Source of the DNA: Litorimonas sp947503715
GTDB taxonomy: Bacteria; Pseudomonadota; Alphaproteobacteria; Caulobacterales; Maricaulaceae
Direction: 5' to 3'
Assembly: GCF_050271975.1 (NCBI RefSeq)
Contig: NZ_CP189850.1
Location: forward strand, 3,054,131 to 3,118,130
Length of the DNA: 64,000 bases
The translations under genes were made by a program, and so were the position numbers. The notes below the pieces were generated by a model. It saw only the letters and a list, made by a program, of their open reading frames with translations. It ran no database searches and had not been told where the DNA came from. Shown here piece by piece: positions 1 through 8,384 of this stretch. Each line of letters begins with the position of its first letter. The stretch's first letter is position 1.

Positions 1-130
1 CGGCGTTCATCGCCTCCATCCGTCCGGCCATCTTCATGGCGTAACAATTTTTGCAGCCGGGAGACTCAATCTCGCACCCAACCACGGGGTTCCACGTCTT
101 TGTGGTCCACTGAATTTTCGTGTCGGTCAT
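1..130 (-). CDS. DUF5131 / phage Gp37-Gp68 family protein, N-terminal part only
   Basis: The reading frame starts at an ATG at 130 and runs off the left edge, so only about 43 residues are visible. They contain the signature WNPVVGC followed by SPGCKNCY, the Cys-rich N-terminus of the phage Gp37/Gp68 (DUF5131) family. Members are often described as radical-SAM-like, but their reaction is not established. The start overlaps the stop of the upstream gene by 4 bp (ATGA), so it is the next member of the same leftward operon. Family assignment is good from the motif; the rest of the protein cannot be seen. Confidence 0.75.
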   Translation of the reverse strand, partial: MTDTKIQWTTKTWNPVVGCEIESPGCKNCYAMKMAGRMEAMNA

Positions 131-582
131 GTCGTGTCTCCTTTTGGGGCGGGGATGCGGGTCAGGGTTGGGGTTTTGTTTTCGATCTGGAACAGGTGCG
201 GGCCGCCGCGGTCACCCTCGGCGACGCAGGCCACGAACAGGGCGACGGCGGCCTCCGAACTGTCCAGCAGGTCCTGCAAACTCTCGAACACGTCCTCGGC
301 GAACCAGCCTCCGCCCTCGGCATGGGTCAGGGCGACGAAACTGTGATCCGGAACGGGCCCGAACACATGGGGCCGCCCGTCTTTCAGGCCGAGTTTCAAA
401 TAAGTGACGCGGAAGTGCCACACATCATGCGTCGTGCCGGGCTCCGCCAGCGGGCCCGCGCCGGGCCAATCGCTGTCCGGGTCCCCCGACAGCAGGAACC
501 GCGCGCAATCGGCCAAGGTCGGGCCATTGCCGTCGGGCACGGTCTCATCCGTCCAAGCGGCGAGTTGGAAAACATCTGTCAT
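127..582 (-). CDS. Hypothetical phage protein (151 aa)
   Basis: I do not recognise this protein. It is acidic, with a central stretch around residues 50-100 (DVWHFRVTYLKLG, then HSFVALTHAEGG) and a Lys/Pro-rich C-terminal tail. There is no signal peptide or membrane segment. It is held in place by 4-bp ATGA overlaps with both neighbours, which is strong evidence that it is translated. Its position between a methyltransferase module and the DUF5131 gene fits a phage accessory protein; no function is assigned. Confidence 0.7.
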   Translation of the reverse strand: MTDVFQLAAWTDETVPDGNGPTLADCARFLLSGDPDSDWPGAGPLAEPGTTHDVWHFRVTYLKLGLKDGRPHVFGPVPDHSFVALTHAEGGGWFAEDVFESLQDLLDSSEAAVALFVACVAEGDRGGPHLFQIENKTPTLTRIPAPKGDTT

Positions 583-791
583 GGGGTGGGCCTTTCGGGT
601 GGGGATGGGGTCAGCAGGTCACCCTGCGCGGCGCGTTGACGGGCGACGGTCTCCGCCGCGGATGCGATCGCGTCGCACTGCACGGCCATCGCGCGCATGT
701 GTTTGGCAAGGGCGGCTGGAACATCCGGCCCGTCCGCATCGCGGATGACGCGCTTGGCCACGGCTTCCACATCTTGGGCGGGGGACGTCAT
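579..791 (-). CDS. Small hypothetical protein (70 aa)
   Basis: The open frame extends upstream to 962, but the supported start is the ATG at 791, which overlaps the stop of the 38-codon gene upstream (ATGA). A GGAAAGG stretch lies about 9 nt before it. The product is short, mostly helical in appearance (Ala/Val/Asp-rich) and ends in a Pro-rich tail. A pattern of MAVQCDAIASAAETV suggests an amphipathic helix. No family is recognised. It is probably an accessory protein of the phage operon. Confidence 0.6.
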   Translation of the reverse strand: MTSPAQDVEAVAKRVIRDADGPDVPAALAKHMRAMAVQCDAIASAAETVARQRAAQGDLLTPSPPERPTP

Positions 792-904
792 TGATTGGGC
801 CTTTCCGGCACAACGCGCAGGATCAAGTCCACCCGCGCCATGACAATGGCGAGCGCCGCAAGCGCCGAGTCGAGTTCGCGGATGGTGGGGTGATTGGCGT
901 TCAT
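788..904 (-). CDS. Very small ORF (38 aa), translationally coupled on both sides
   Basis: This is a 39-codon frame whose ATG at 904 overlaps the stop of the methyltransferase gene and whose TGA overlaps the ATG of the 70-residue gene, both as ATGA. It begins MNANHPTIRELDSALAALAI and continues with a hydrophobic helix-like segment (IVMARVDLILRVV). It is too short for homology reasoning. The double overlap, the same pattern as every other junction in this operon, is the evidence. It could be a short leader that couples translation rather than a functional peptide. Confidence 0.55.
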   Translation of the reverse strand: MNANHPTIRELDSALAALAIVMARVDLILRVVPERPNQ

Positions 905-2730
905 GACGTTTCCCCCTGCGCAGATTGCCGCGCGGCACGGTCCACGACGTCGATCCGTTCAAACAACCAGCGGAATTTGTTCACCGCCCAACTGTTGCCG
1001 TGAGATTTATATTGATGACCGTCGGGGGCGTGGGCTTTGCCGTTCCACGGGATGTCGGTGAACCCGTCGGGAAAACCCTGCAGGCGGGCCGTCTCAATCG
1101 GGGTCAGGCGCCGGACGGCAAAGTCGGTGCAGACCGCCATCGGTTGCCCACCGCCCGACGGCGACGGGGTTGTGAGAGTCGGGGACAATTCCTCTGCAAA
1201 TTTGGGAGTGACGGATGTGGCCAGGCCGATGGATTTGACTTCGGAGACAATCGCCTCTGTTTCCACAAATGAATTTCCAGTCCTGCTGAACGGCGGCCCT
1301 GCCGTGACCGTGGGAGCCAAAGTCGCCACATAAGTTTGTTGCTTCATGCCCGGAGACGCCAACAACGCGCCGGAAATTGAGCCGTCACCCGCGATCAAAT
1401 GCACTTCGTCTCGAATGTTTTGAGCAAACGCCACCGCTTGTGCCTGCGGCTGGCTCGCATCCAGCGGTCCCGTTCGGTCGCCCGTGACCTCGGGGTCTTG
1501 GCGGGCGTTGAAGGCAATCGCGGGCGGGACGCCGCCGCCCAGATGGGACGTGTCGTCATTGCCCGCCCGCAGGGTGGGGGACAGGTCGTGCATCGCATCC
1601 CCGCCGAAATCTTTGGAGGAGAACGCGATGGGGCCTGTCTCTGTCACGAACAGAGGTGCGCCGGAATTGATGTGTTGATCTTCAAGGCCCAGCTTGTCCC
1701 CAAAGGCGGCATTCAATGTGCTGGCAATCGGGGCGCAGTGCTGGACAACGGGCACCAAAGGCGTGCCCCGCCCCGTCCCATCTTCCGACGCATCAAACCC
1801 CTCCCCGCGCAGGGTGTGGGTGACGGCGGGCACCAACCCTGCGCCGCGTTGACTGAAAATCTCCTGATTGCTGGCCCCGATCCCGCCCGTGTTGGCGGAC
1901 TGATTCAGGGTCGGGTGGATGTCTTTGCCGTCCCAATGGCCACCGACCGCAGGGCCGCGTTCAACATCGGCGGCAAAGCCTTGCCCCGGTTCTCGGCGCG
2001 GCGGAGGATTCCCGTGCAGGCCACGTCGCTCAAATAATACTTTTGCGGGATCGCACCCGTCTGCAAAACCGATGACAACGATGACACGACGGCGGCGTTG
2101 GGCCAGTCCGAAATATTGAGCATCGAGAACCCGCCATGCGACCCGTGCCCGTGGCCCGGCAACCAGACCTGCACTGGGCCAGCTGCCGTCGAAAGGCATT
2201 GTGAGGGGATCATCGCCGCCGACAAGTGCCGAAAGGAAACATCCAAACGCGTTGGTTTTGTCGGAGAGGAGGCCGGGGACGTTTTCGTAAACGGCCCAGC
2301 GAAGAGATCCAGTGTCGGCGAGGTCATGTGCAATCCTGACATATTCGAGGGTGAGGTTTCCGCGGTGATCGTCCAGACCCCCGCGCTGTCCGGCAATCGA
2401 GAATGACTGACAGGGTGGCCCGCCGCAGAGGAGTTCGGTCGCGTGGAATTCGGCGGCGGTGATCGTGGTGAAATCGCCAAGGTTCGGGATGCGACCGTCC
2501 CCGGCGGGGATTTCGCGGGCAATGGCTTTCTCATTGGCCAGATATTTTGCGAGGGCCTTGGCCTCATTTGGCCGCGGCGGCAGGGTGCGCGGACGACCCG
2601 CGCCGTGACGATGATGCAGGACGGCAGATGGGAAGGCTTCGATTTCAGAATAAAAATCGAACACCCAATGGGCAGGCGCGGCCAGTGTCGCCGCCTCAAT
2701 CCCCGAACAGACCGACCCGACCCGCATCAC
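901..2730 (-). CDS. C5-cytosine DNA methyltransferase (609 aa)
   Basis: The enzyme transfers a methyl group from S-adenosylmethionine to C5 of cytosine in DNA. Conserved motifs are visible in order: an SAM site GSVCSGIEAAT at residues 5-15, the catalytic GGPPCQS with Cys107, ENVPG at 149-153, and QRRRRV at 211-216. RRLTPIETARLQGFPD and GNSWAVN lie near the C-terminus. Between about residues 220 and 550 lies a long low-complexity region with repeated phrases such as HPTL, SPTLRAG and SPTLTT, typical of phage-borne enzymes. No cognate endonuclease is next to it, so it is probably a solitary phage methyltransferase protecting phage DNA. The target sequence cannot be read from the protein. Confidence 0.92.
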   Translation of the reverse strand: MMRVGSVCSGIEAATLAAPAHWVFDFYSEIEAFPSAVLHHRHGAGRPRTLPPRPNEAKALAKYLANEKAIAREIPAGDGRIPNLGDFTTITAAEFHATELLCGGPPCQSFSIAGQRGGLDDHRGNLTLEYVRIAHDLADTGSLRWAVYENVPGLLSDKTNAFGCFLSALVGGDDPLTMPFDGSWPSAGLVAGPRARVAWRVLDAQYFGLAQRRRRVIVVIGFADGCDPAKVLFERRGLHGNPPPRREPGQGFAADVERGPAVGGHWDGKDIHPTLNQSANTGGIGASNQEIFSQRGAGLVPAVTHTLRGEGFDASEDGTGRGTPLVPVVQHCAPIASTLNAAFGDKLGLEDQHINSGAPLFVTETGPIAFSSKDFGGDAMHDLSPTLRAGNDDTSHLGGGVPPAIAFNARQDPEVTGDRTGPLDASQPQAQAVAFAQNIRDEVHLIAGDGSISGALLASPGMKQQTYVATLAPTVTAGPPFSRTGNSFVETEAIVSEVKSIGLATSVTPKFAEELSPTLTTPSPSGGGQPMAVCTDFAVRRLTPIETARLQGFPDGFTDIPWNGKAHAPDGHQYKSHGNSWAVNKFRWLFERIDVVDRAARQSAQGETS

Positions 2731-3320
2731 GCGCCCGACAGGGAGAGTTCGGCCAAGGCGCGGTCAGCGGCATTGTTGATTTCGGCCATGCGGTTGACAT
2801 CGCCGCCCGGGCGGTCGGGATGATGAAGTTTTGCGAGACGTTTGACAGCGGCCGTCACCTCGGAAGAGGTCGCATCCAAACCGCAGCCCAACACCTCGCG
2901 CCAAGGGCGTTGCCCCTGTGGGGCGGGCAGGGCTTTCAGGCCAGACATTGACGCGCGAACGATGTTCAACCCGCCGTGGCGCAACTTCGTCCGGTCCGCC
3001 TCGATGATGTGGTGAATGGCCTGCAGATTTTCCTCGATCTTTTTGTAACGATCGACGGGAATGCAATAAGGGGAGCCGTCCCAAATGAAGTGAACCGCCA
3101 CGCCCGAATCGGCGGGTTTGTTCGTGGACAGTGTGAAGTTCGAACTGATCACAATCTGCGTGATGGCCTTGCCCGTCTCGGTCGAGAACATCTGCAGGCT
3201 CTTGCGGACATTGTTCATCGCACCGGACAGGCCCGTGCGGAAACTCGACGTGCCGGGATTGCGCGTTCGCGGCACGGCCTCCGGCCAGCTGAGTGGATAT
3301 TCTGTGGGGACGGCTGTCAT
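2727..3320 (-). CDS. J-domain protein, phage-encoded (197 aa)
   Basis: The C-terminal third (about 138-195) has a J-domain layout: a helix, RLAKLHHPDRPGGD with the HPD tripeptide at 167-169, then a closing helix. J domains stimulate the ATPase of DnaK-type chaperones. The N-terminal 130 residues are unrelated to classical DnaJ; they include a Thr/Ser-rich stretch and FIWDGSPYCIPVDRY, and no zinc-finger region follows. It overlaps both neighbours by 4 bp. In phages such proteins may recruit host DnaK to replication, which fits its place beside the helicase and primase, but this is inference. Confidence 0.8.
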   Translation of the reverse strand: MTAVPTEYPLSWPEAVPRTRNPGTSSFRTGLSGAMNNVRKSLQMFSTETGKAITQIVISSNFTLSTNKPADSGVAVHFIWDGSPYCIPVDRYKKIEENLQAIHHIIEADRTKLRHGGLNIVRASMSGLKALPAPQGQRPWREVLGCGLDATSSEVTAAVKRLAKLHHPDRPGGDVNRMAEINNAADRALAELSLSGA

Positions 3321-3580
3321 GGCGTGTCTTTCTTTTCGGGCTGGTCCGGCGGTTCAGGGGTGAGGTTCAGCTTTGCGAGGGCGGCTTCGACGGCGGGCAG
3401 GTCTTTGGCCGCGACGTTCAACACGCGCATGATGCGCAAGGACTTGCCCTTTTTCGCCTGCAGAAAATCCCGTTCCCGCGCGGCACTGTCCCGCGTCGCG
3501 TGATGAAACGGCCCGTCCTTGACGAGGATGAAACTGATCAGCTGCCGCTTGGCCTTCTTCTCGGTGATGCGGTCGCTCAT
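3317..3580 (-). CDS. Small basic hypothetical protein (87 aa)
   Basis: A Lys/Arg-rich small protein starting MSDRITEKKAKRQLISFILV with a Pro-rich acidic tail. It starts inside the stop of the helicase gene (TGATG, 1-nt overlap) and ends in an ATGA overlap with the J-domain gene, so it is translated with the replication genes. The charge suggests nucleic-acid contact. No family is recognised. Confidence 0.65.
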   Translation of the reverse strand: MSDRITEKKAKRQLISFILVKDGPFHHATRDSAARERDFLQAKKGKSLRIMRVLNVAAKDLPAVEAALAKLNLTPEPPDQPEKKDTP

Positions 3581-5691
3581 CAGAACTCTCCTTGGGTGCT
3601 GTTTGAGACGGATTGCGGGAAGCCGATGCGGAAGGTGAAGCCGGACTTCACGCGGGAGCCGTTAGACTTTCCGTCTTTGCCGCCATTGCGCTCCAACATG
3701 CGGGCAAAGGACATGGCGAACCCGCGAGAGTTCCACGGGTCTTTCGCCTCGGCCTGAGCCCAGTGTTGATAATCTTCCCAGATCTCGGTCGGGGTGAATT
3801 TGGGGGATTTGCCGTCGCGCCCGAGGCACGTGTCGAGCAGGTCCTGCAAATCATCTGTCATGCGGGTGGCGTCGTGACGTTCGACCAAATCAAAGAGCGT
3901 GCCGCTCTCCTCTTGGACGCGGCTCATGTCGTGCCATTTTCCCCAAACGAGGCGGTCTTCCGACCAGGCGGCGAGGTCATTGCTGGTCAGGCGCCAGCTT
4001 TCCGTGGCCAGTTTCACCCGCTCTGACGGGGCAAAGTCAAAGCCGCGGCTCCACCAATCCAACGCGCCTTGGAACAGCCAGAGCAAAATGGCATCCGTTT
4101 CCTTGGCCAGTTTAAATTCGAGGGAGCTGTCCTGTTTTTCGACGGGTACAGAGTTCGGAAACTCAATGACGAGCGGGCGCCGCCACGTGCCATTGTCATC
4201 GCCGCGCACTTTGGGCGCTTCGTTGCACATCATGAAGAGTTTGAACTGGGCGACGAATTCGCTCTGCTGTTGATGTCCGCCGCGGGCAGAAATCTGGTCG
4301 CCGCCCGTCACCATTTTCAAAATTTCATCCGACAGGGCCGCCCCCGTTTCAGGTTCGGACACAACCGCCATGCGCAGCGCCCCGGACAAGGCCATCAAGT
4401 CTTCGCGCGGGCCGGAGGAGCTGCGCCGTGAATCGTAAAGAAAGGTCTTCACATCCGCCGACCGCGCATAATCGCCCAGGGCCGTGCGGATGGCGCGCAT
4501 CAGGGTTGATTTCCCGTCAGAGCCTTTGCCCTTCAACAGGAACCAATTGTTGCGCGGGTTTTTTGACGTCAGGCACGACCCGCAGGCGCGTTGAAATGTG
4601 GCGCGGGTGTCGGGATCCGGCAGGCTGGCTTCCAGAACTTTCGTGAAATGGGGGTGCGGGTCGGACCCGTCTTCGGGCAGGTCCGGCAGGCGCGCAATCG
4701 TGATGCGGGTGGCGAGGTCTTCTGGCTTGACGGGTTGGATCAGGGGATTGGTGAAAGCGGTCCAGGCGGCGGCCTCCCGCGCGTGGTCAATCTCTTCCGG
4801 TTCAATGGACTCGCCACGCGGCAGGACCGGCGCGACCGAAGGCAGGGTCAGCATCCCGCCGGGTGTGTTGATCTTGAACGGGTCGCGGTCCCAATCCTTC
4901 ACATCGGACAGAACTGCTTCCAAAGTGCGGGCCATTTCCAAAGCGGATTTAACATTCTTGGAATTGCCAAGGTTCTTTCCTGCGCGGTGAACGGATTTGG
5001 CCTGCGCCAACATCACGCCGCGTTCGGCCTGTTTTTGCGGGTCACCATCGGCCACCTCTTTTGTGGGCGTTGCAAATTTTAGGGCGGGGAATTCTTCAAA
5101 AATCATCTTGGTCCGCACCGTTCCGGTCAGGCGGCGGGTCGCCCGCGCCTGACCGTCATTCAGATGGAACTTGCGACCGCCACCGCCTTCCGCGCCTTTG
5201 GCAGCCCCGTGGGCGGGCGGGTTTTTGTCGAACACGGCCCAACCCTTGCCGGGTGTTTTTGAGAAATCGGGACAGAACCTCACATCGCCCCCGCAATATT
5301 TGACGAGTCGCTGCGCAATGCCGAGATCGGTGCAGTCCAGTTTCGCGCGTTTGAGCAGCGCGTCAGAGGGTGGTTTCTCCGCGGTGAACTTGCCTTTTGG
5401 TGACGTGGATTTCTTCTTCGCGGGCTTCTTTGATGACCCCGACGCGCCGTTTTCAGAGTCCTTCGCGGACCGCGCCGCATCAAGTGACACGACATTGTCA
5501 GTTTCAGGGTCAGTCTCAAGGCCAATCTCTGGGTCAAATGCGCCGCCCTCGAAAGCGGAGCTCTCTTCATCCGGAACTGGGGCAGCGGACTGCGTGACCG
5601 CCACGTGCAAAGCCTCTGCGACGAGGGCCAAAATGACGGCCTCGCCGGAGGGTGGGTCCGGCGGGAGGGGCGGTTCGGTGACGTCAGACAT
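3580..5691 (-). CDS. D5/P4-type phage primase-helicase, SF3 ATPase (703 aa)
   Basis: A replicative helicase of phages and plasmids. Residues 1-120 are a low-complexity Pro/Ser/Lys-rich leader. A D5-type N-terminal domain covers roughly 250-370. The SF3 helicase core follows, with Walker A KGKGSDGKST near residue 390, a Walker B-like strand RMAVVSEPE, and sensor region LFMMCNEAPKVRGDD before the arginine stretch TWRRPLVIEF. The protein lacks an obvious catalytic primase motif; the primase is probably the CHC2/TOPRIM protein encoded at 6706-7893. The ATG follows the stop of the zinc-ribbon gene with no gap. Confidence 0.9.
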   Translation of the reverse strand: MSDVTEPPLPPDPPSGEAVILALVAEALHVAVTQSAAPVPDEESSAFEGGAFDPEIGLETDPETDNVVSLDAARSAKDSENGASGSSKKPAKKKSTSPKGKFTAEKPPSDALLKRAKLDCTDLGIAQRLVKYCGGDVRFCPDFSKTPGKGWAVFDKNPPAHGAAKGAEGGGGRKFHLNDGQARATRRLTGTVRTKMIFEEFPALKFATPTKEVADGDPQKQAERGVMLAQAKSVHRAGKNLGNSKNVKSALEMARTLEAVLSDVKDWDRDPFKINTPGGMLTLPSVAPVLPRGESIEPEEIDHAREAAAWTAFTNPLIQPVKPEDLATRITIARLPDLPEDGSDPHPHFTKVLEASLPDPDTRATFQRACGSCLTSKNPRNNWFLLKGKGSDGKSTLMRAIRTALGDYARSADVKTFLYDSRRSSSGPREDLMALSGALRMAVVSEPETGAALSDEILKMVTGGDQISARGGHQQQSEFVAQFKLFMMCNEAPKVRGDDNGTWRRPLVIEFPNSVPVEKQDSSLEFKLAKETDAILLWLFQGALDWWSRGFDFAPSERVKLATESWRLTSNDLAAWSEDRLVWGKWHDMSRVQEESGTLFDLVERHDATRMTDDLQDLLDTCLGRDGKSPKFTPTEIWEDYQHWAQAEAKDPWNSRGFAMSFARMLERNGGKDGKSNGSRVKSGFTFRIGFPQSVSNSTQGEF

Positions 5692-6048
5692 CTAAACATC
5701 ACGCCCTTTTGACGTGTGGATCCAGTCCTCGATTTTGTCCATCATGTGGTTCGGGTTTCCCGTGCCGGTCCGGGCCATGGCAAAACCAATGGCATCGGTC
5801 CGCAGCCCGCATTGCGAACAGAGGCACCGGGTCGCGCGGGTCAGATCATCGGTCAGGACCGTCCGGCCCGTGCCGGATTGTGACAGCGTGAAATTCAGAC
5901 CCGTCGCGCGACAGGACGGGCACGGATCAGAATAAGTTCTGAACGTCGCATCAATGCCCGACATTTTCAGGGCATCGGAAAAGCTGAACCGCGAGAGGAT
6001 CAGGGCACGACGCGTGCGGAGTTCAGTGGGGGCATGTTTGGCGGGCAT
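5692..6048 (-). CDS. Zinc-ribbon protein of the phage replication module (118 aa)
   Basis: Two CxxC knuckles (CPSCRATG about residue 45, CLCSQCG about residue 78) make a zinc ribbon, with a helix FSFSDALKMSGI before it and an Asp/Lys-rich end. The frame stays open upstream to 6531, but that part overlaps the GcrA-like gene and is Arg/Pro/Ser-biased like a shadow frame, so the ATG at 6048, 10 nt after the upstream stop, is chosen. Ribbons of this type are common beside primases and helicases and may bind single-stranded DNA. Confidence 0.7.
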   Translation of the reverse strand: MPAKHAPTELRTRRALILSRFSFSDALKMSGIDATFRTYSDPCPSCRATGLNFTLSQSGTGRTVLTDDLTRATRCLCSQCGLRTDAIGFAMARTGTGNPNHMMDKIEDWIHTSKGRDV

Positions 6049-6058
6049 GGAGCGGGTC

Positions 6059-6709
6059 TCAGCGAAGAAGGTGACGGCGGGGCAGCGGCGCGGGTTGGGT
6101 CGGACGTTTCGGGCGGGCGACGTAAACTTTGGCGGCGTGGGTTTTGCAGTAACTGCCGCGGGCAATGTCGCCACCGCAGAATTCCGTGTCGCCCGCGCCG
6201 CTGCTGACAATCCATTGGCAGGTGCGGGGCGGCGCGGTGACGGGGGCGCGGGTGAAGCTGACCTGACGGCGGGGCGAAGAAGAACAGTTGATTTGTGGCA
6301 GGGTGACCGACCGCACGGCGTCACGACCTTTGCGCCGCGCGAGATTGAACTTCTCTCGATTTCGGGCAACCCAACCTGACACGTGTGAGGGAGTGCGTTG
6401 GCCACCAAAGGTTTCTTGCAGTTGGACGGCAATTTGCGAGACGCGAATGCCTTGACGCCAGAGCGCCACGACAAGCGCCGCTTCCGCCTCCGGCCAAGCA
6501 TCAAATTGGCTGTTCCGTTTTTTCGCGACATGACGGGACAAACCTCTCACCTCGCGATTGGCGCTGATCCAATGGCCGATTTGAGCCTCGGTGACCGGCA
6601 CACCTGTTTCTGCCAGAATGATGGAAGGCATTTGATCGCGTCGGGTGGCGGCCTCGTGTTCGCGAACAATCACGGCAATCATGTCTTCTGTCCAATCGGA
6701 GGTTTTCAC
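6059..6709 (-). CDS. GcrA-like transcription regulator with two HTH units (216 aa)
   Basis: GcrA is an alphaproteobacterial sigma-70 cofactor that responds to GANTC methylation by CcrM and times cell-cycle genes. Residues 72-118 read like the GcrA helix-turn-helix (ALVVALWRQGIRVSQIA, ending in VSGWVARNRE). The C-terminal GcrA signature is present: CQW at 164-166, FCGG at 177-180, YCKTHAA at 187-193. Residues 6-54 form a similar unit that ends IGHWISANRE, so the HTH looks duplicated; chromosomal GcrA has one. It overlaps the primase gene by 4 bp. It probably tunes phage or host promoters to the methylation state. Confidence 0.8.
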   Translation of the reverse strand: MKTSDWTEDMIAVIVREHEAATRRDQMPSIILAETGVPVTEAQIGHWISANREVRGLSRHVAKKRNSQFDAWPEAEAALVVALWRQGIRVSQIAVQLQETFGGQRTPSHVSGWVARNREKFNLARRKGRDAVRSVTLPQINCSSSPRRQVSFTRAPVTAPPRTCQWIVSSGAGDTEFCGGDIARGSYCKTHAAKVYVARPKRPTQPAPLPRRHLLR

Positions 6710-7893
6710 GCGGCGACTCCCATCAGCAAATCATTAAAATCCGCGCGGGCCGTTGGAATGGCGGGGGCGCAGCGCCAGCCCAGTTTCTGCAGACGCCGCG
6801 CCGCGCGTTTGAATTCATGCTGGGCGCGGGCAGCGGGGTCGGAAAAAGCGAGCGTGGGCTTCAAATCATTTTCCGCCAAGATGATGATGGGGCGGGATTT
6901 GTTGGCGGCATGTGGCGGGACCCAGCCCTGCCCGTCGCGGTCACCCGTCAAGCGGCCCAAATTCATGGCGGCGAAAAATGTGCCTTCGACTCCGGCGGCG
7001 GGGGCGGAGACCCCGCTCTCAATCCCCTCGGAAACGCAGATGGGCAGGCGCGGATCATCCGTGATGCCGGAAGTTGCGCCCAATCGAATGCCGTGAACAG
7101 CGCGTTTGGCAGAACCGAGAACCTGTTTGGCATCCCATTTTTCCGACAGGGCCGCCGCGAAATCCGGAGCGAAATCTTTGAAATCGGGCCGGGCTTTGAC
7201 GACAGTTCCGCCCTGTTTCATCAGGTAAGTTCTGTGCAGACAGACGGTTTGCAATTTCGCGTCATGACCCAACCCGATCATGGCGGGGAAGCGCCCGACC
7301 TCGACCCGTTCGCCGGGATCACCGGCAAAGGCGGGCAGGTCCGGATGGAACATCAGGGCTTTGGACAGCGCAAATCCATTGCGACCGTCAAGGGCGGGCC
7401 CCAGACCACGGGCCCGAAGATATTTTTCCGCCGAGGTCAGGCGTGCGCCCCCCGTCAGCAGGGGACGACACCCCGCCATGACATCATCAATCCGTTTCAG
7501 ATTGCGGCGATGTTTGGCGCGGTCCGCCTCTCGCGCTTTCACGGCCCGTTCCTCGCGGGCGCGGTCATTGCGGACGCGGGTTTCATCCGTGATCGGTTTG
7601 TCCCCGCCCAACCACGTCATGGCCGCTGGAAAATCACAGTTCATCACGGCCTGCACCAGGGCGACCGCATCCCCGCCGCGCAGATCGCAGGACCCGCGAC
7701 AACAGTTGAAACCGGCGGTGTCATTGTTGACATCAAAACGGTCCCGCGACCCGCAGGCCGGACATTCAAACCGTGTCCAGCCCGTCTGCCGCAGCGTGCC
7801 AATCGGGGTCAGGCCGAGTCGCACGGCAACATCCGTGATCGGGTTGGCGTCTTTGACGTCCTGCACCCAGCGTTCAAATTCATGTTTTTCCAT
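6706..7893 (-). CDS. CHC2 zinc-finger/TOPRIM DNA primase-like protein (395 aa)
   Basis: It likely makes RNA primers for phage replication. The N-terminus has a CHC2-type zinc finger (ECPACGSRDRF at 43-53, FNCCRGSC at 62-69, then a GGDAVALV helix). The TOPRIM part is seen in the C-terminal half as ICVSEGIESG and IIILAENDLK, with the final acidic cluster ARADFNDLL. This layout matches the DnaG-like primases of alphaproteobacterial phages, shorter than DnaG because the helicase-binding domain is absent. It starts in a 1-nt overlap with the winged-helix gene. Confidence 0.88.
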   Translation of the reverse strand: MEKHEFERWVQDVKDANPITDVAVRLGLTPIGTLRQTGWTRFECPACGSRDRFDVNNDTAGFNCCRGSCDLRGGDAVALVQAVMNCDFPAAMTWLGGDKPITDETRVRNDRAREERAVKAREADRAKHRRNLKRIDDVMAGCRPLLTGGARLTSAEKYLRARGLGPALDGRNGFALSKALMFHPDLPAFAGDPGERVEVGRFPAMIGLGHDAKLQTVCLHRTYLMKQGGTVVKARPDFKDFAPDFAAALSEKWDAKQVLGSAKRAVHGIRLGATSGITDDPRLPICVSEGIESGVSAPAAGVEGTFFAAMNLGRLTGDRDGQGWVPPHAANKSRPIIILAENDLKPTLAFSDPAARAQHEFKRAARRLQKLGWRCAPAIPTARADFNDLLMGVAA

Positions 7894-8375
7894 CAGAGAG
7901 CCTCTTTGGTTTCAAGCGGTGCAATTGGCGCGAGACACGGCATCGCCGCAATGAGCACGTCGCGGCCCCAGAGTTGATAACCGAACCCGACAATCGCCAT
8001 GATGTCGGCGTCAAAGCCGCGCAGCAGGTGGCGCAGGCGGACGACGTGAACGCGCAGGGAATTCAGGCGGGCCGAGTCGTCGGGATTGGCCGCGACCCCG
8101 ACCGCGTGCAGCAATTGCGCGTGAGTGCGGGGATGACCCGCGGACAGGGCCAGCAAGAGCCGCCCTTCCGCCGGACCGAATTGACGGCGCGGACCTCGCC
8201 GCTCGGACAGGATCACCGTCGCCGCCGTAACCACCGCCGCGACGCGCACCGCATCCGCATCGACATCCAATTGCCGCAGCAGGAAGTCGGCTTCCGCCGC
8301 GTAAATTCGCGCGGCGTGAAGTGGCATCTGACGGAAATCAGGCGCGACAGGGGGCAATGTCCAAGCGGCGGTCAA
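7893..8375 (-). CDS. OmpR/PhoB-type winged-helix protein without receiver domain (160 aa)
   Basis: Residues about 70-140 resemble the C-terminal DNA-binding domain of OmpR-type regulators: GPAEGRLLLALSAG, then a recognition helix LNSLRVHVVRLRHLL and the wing IMAIVGFGYQLWG. There is no phospho-acceptor domain; the N-terminal 65 residues look like a helical hairpin. It sits directly upstream of the primase in the same operon, so it is probably a phage DNA-binding protein rather than a two-component regulator. Whether it binds promoters or the replication origin is open. Confidence 0.72.
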   Translation of the reverse strand: MTAAWTLPPVAPDFRQMPLHAARIYAAEADFLLRQLDVDADAVRVAAVVTAATVILSERRGPRRQFGPAEGRLLLALSAGHPRTHAQLLHAVGVAANPDDSARLNSLRVHVVRLRHLLRGFDADIMAIVGFGYQLWGRDVLIAAMPCLAPIAPLETKEAL

Positions 8376-8384
8376 GGTCGCGGA

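Noticed and set aside
1399..2037. Rightward frame inside the methyltransferase gene
   Set aside because: Antisense shadow of a gene with all C5-methyltransferase motifs.
6049..6531. N-terminal extension of the zinc-ribbon frame
   Set aside because: It lies inside the GcrA-like gene and is Arg/Pro/Ser-biased; the ATG at 6048 after the upstream stop is better.
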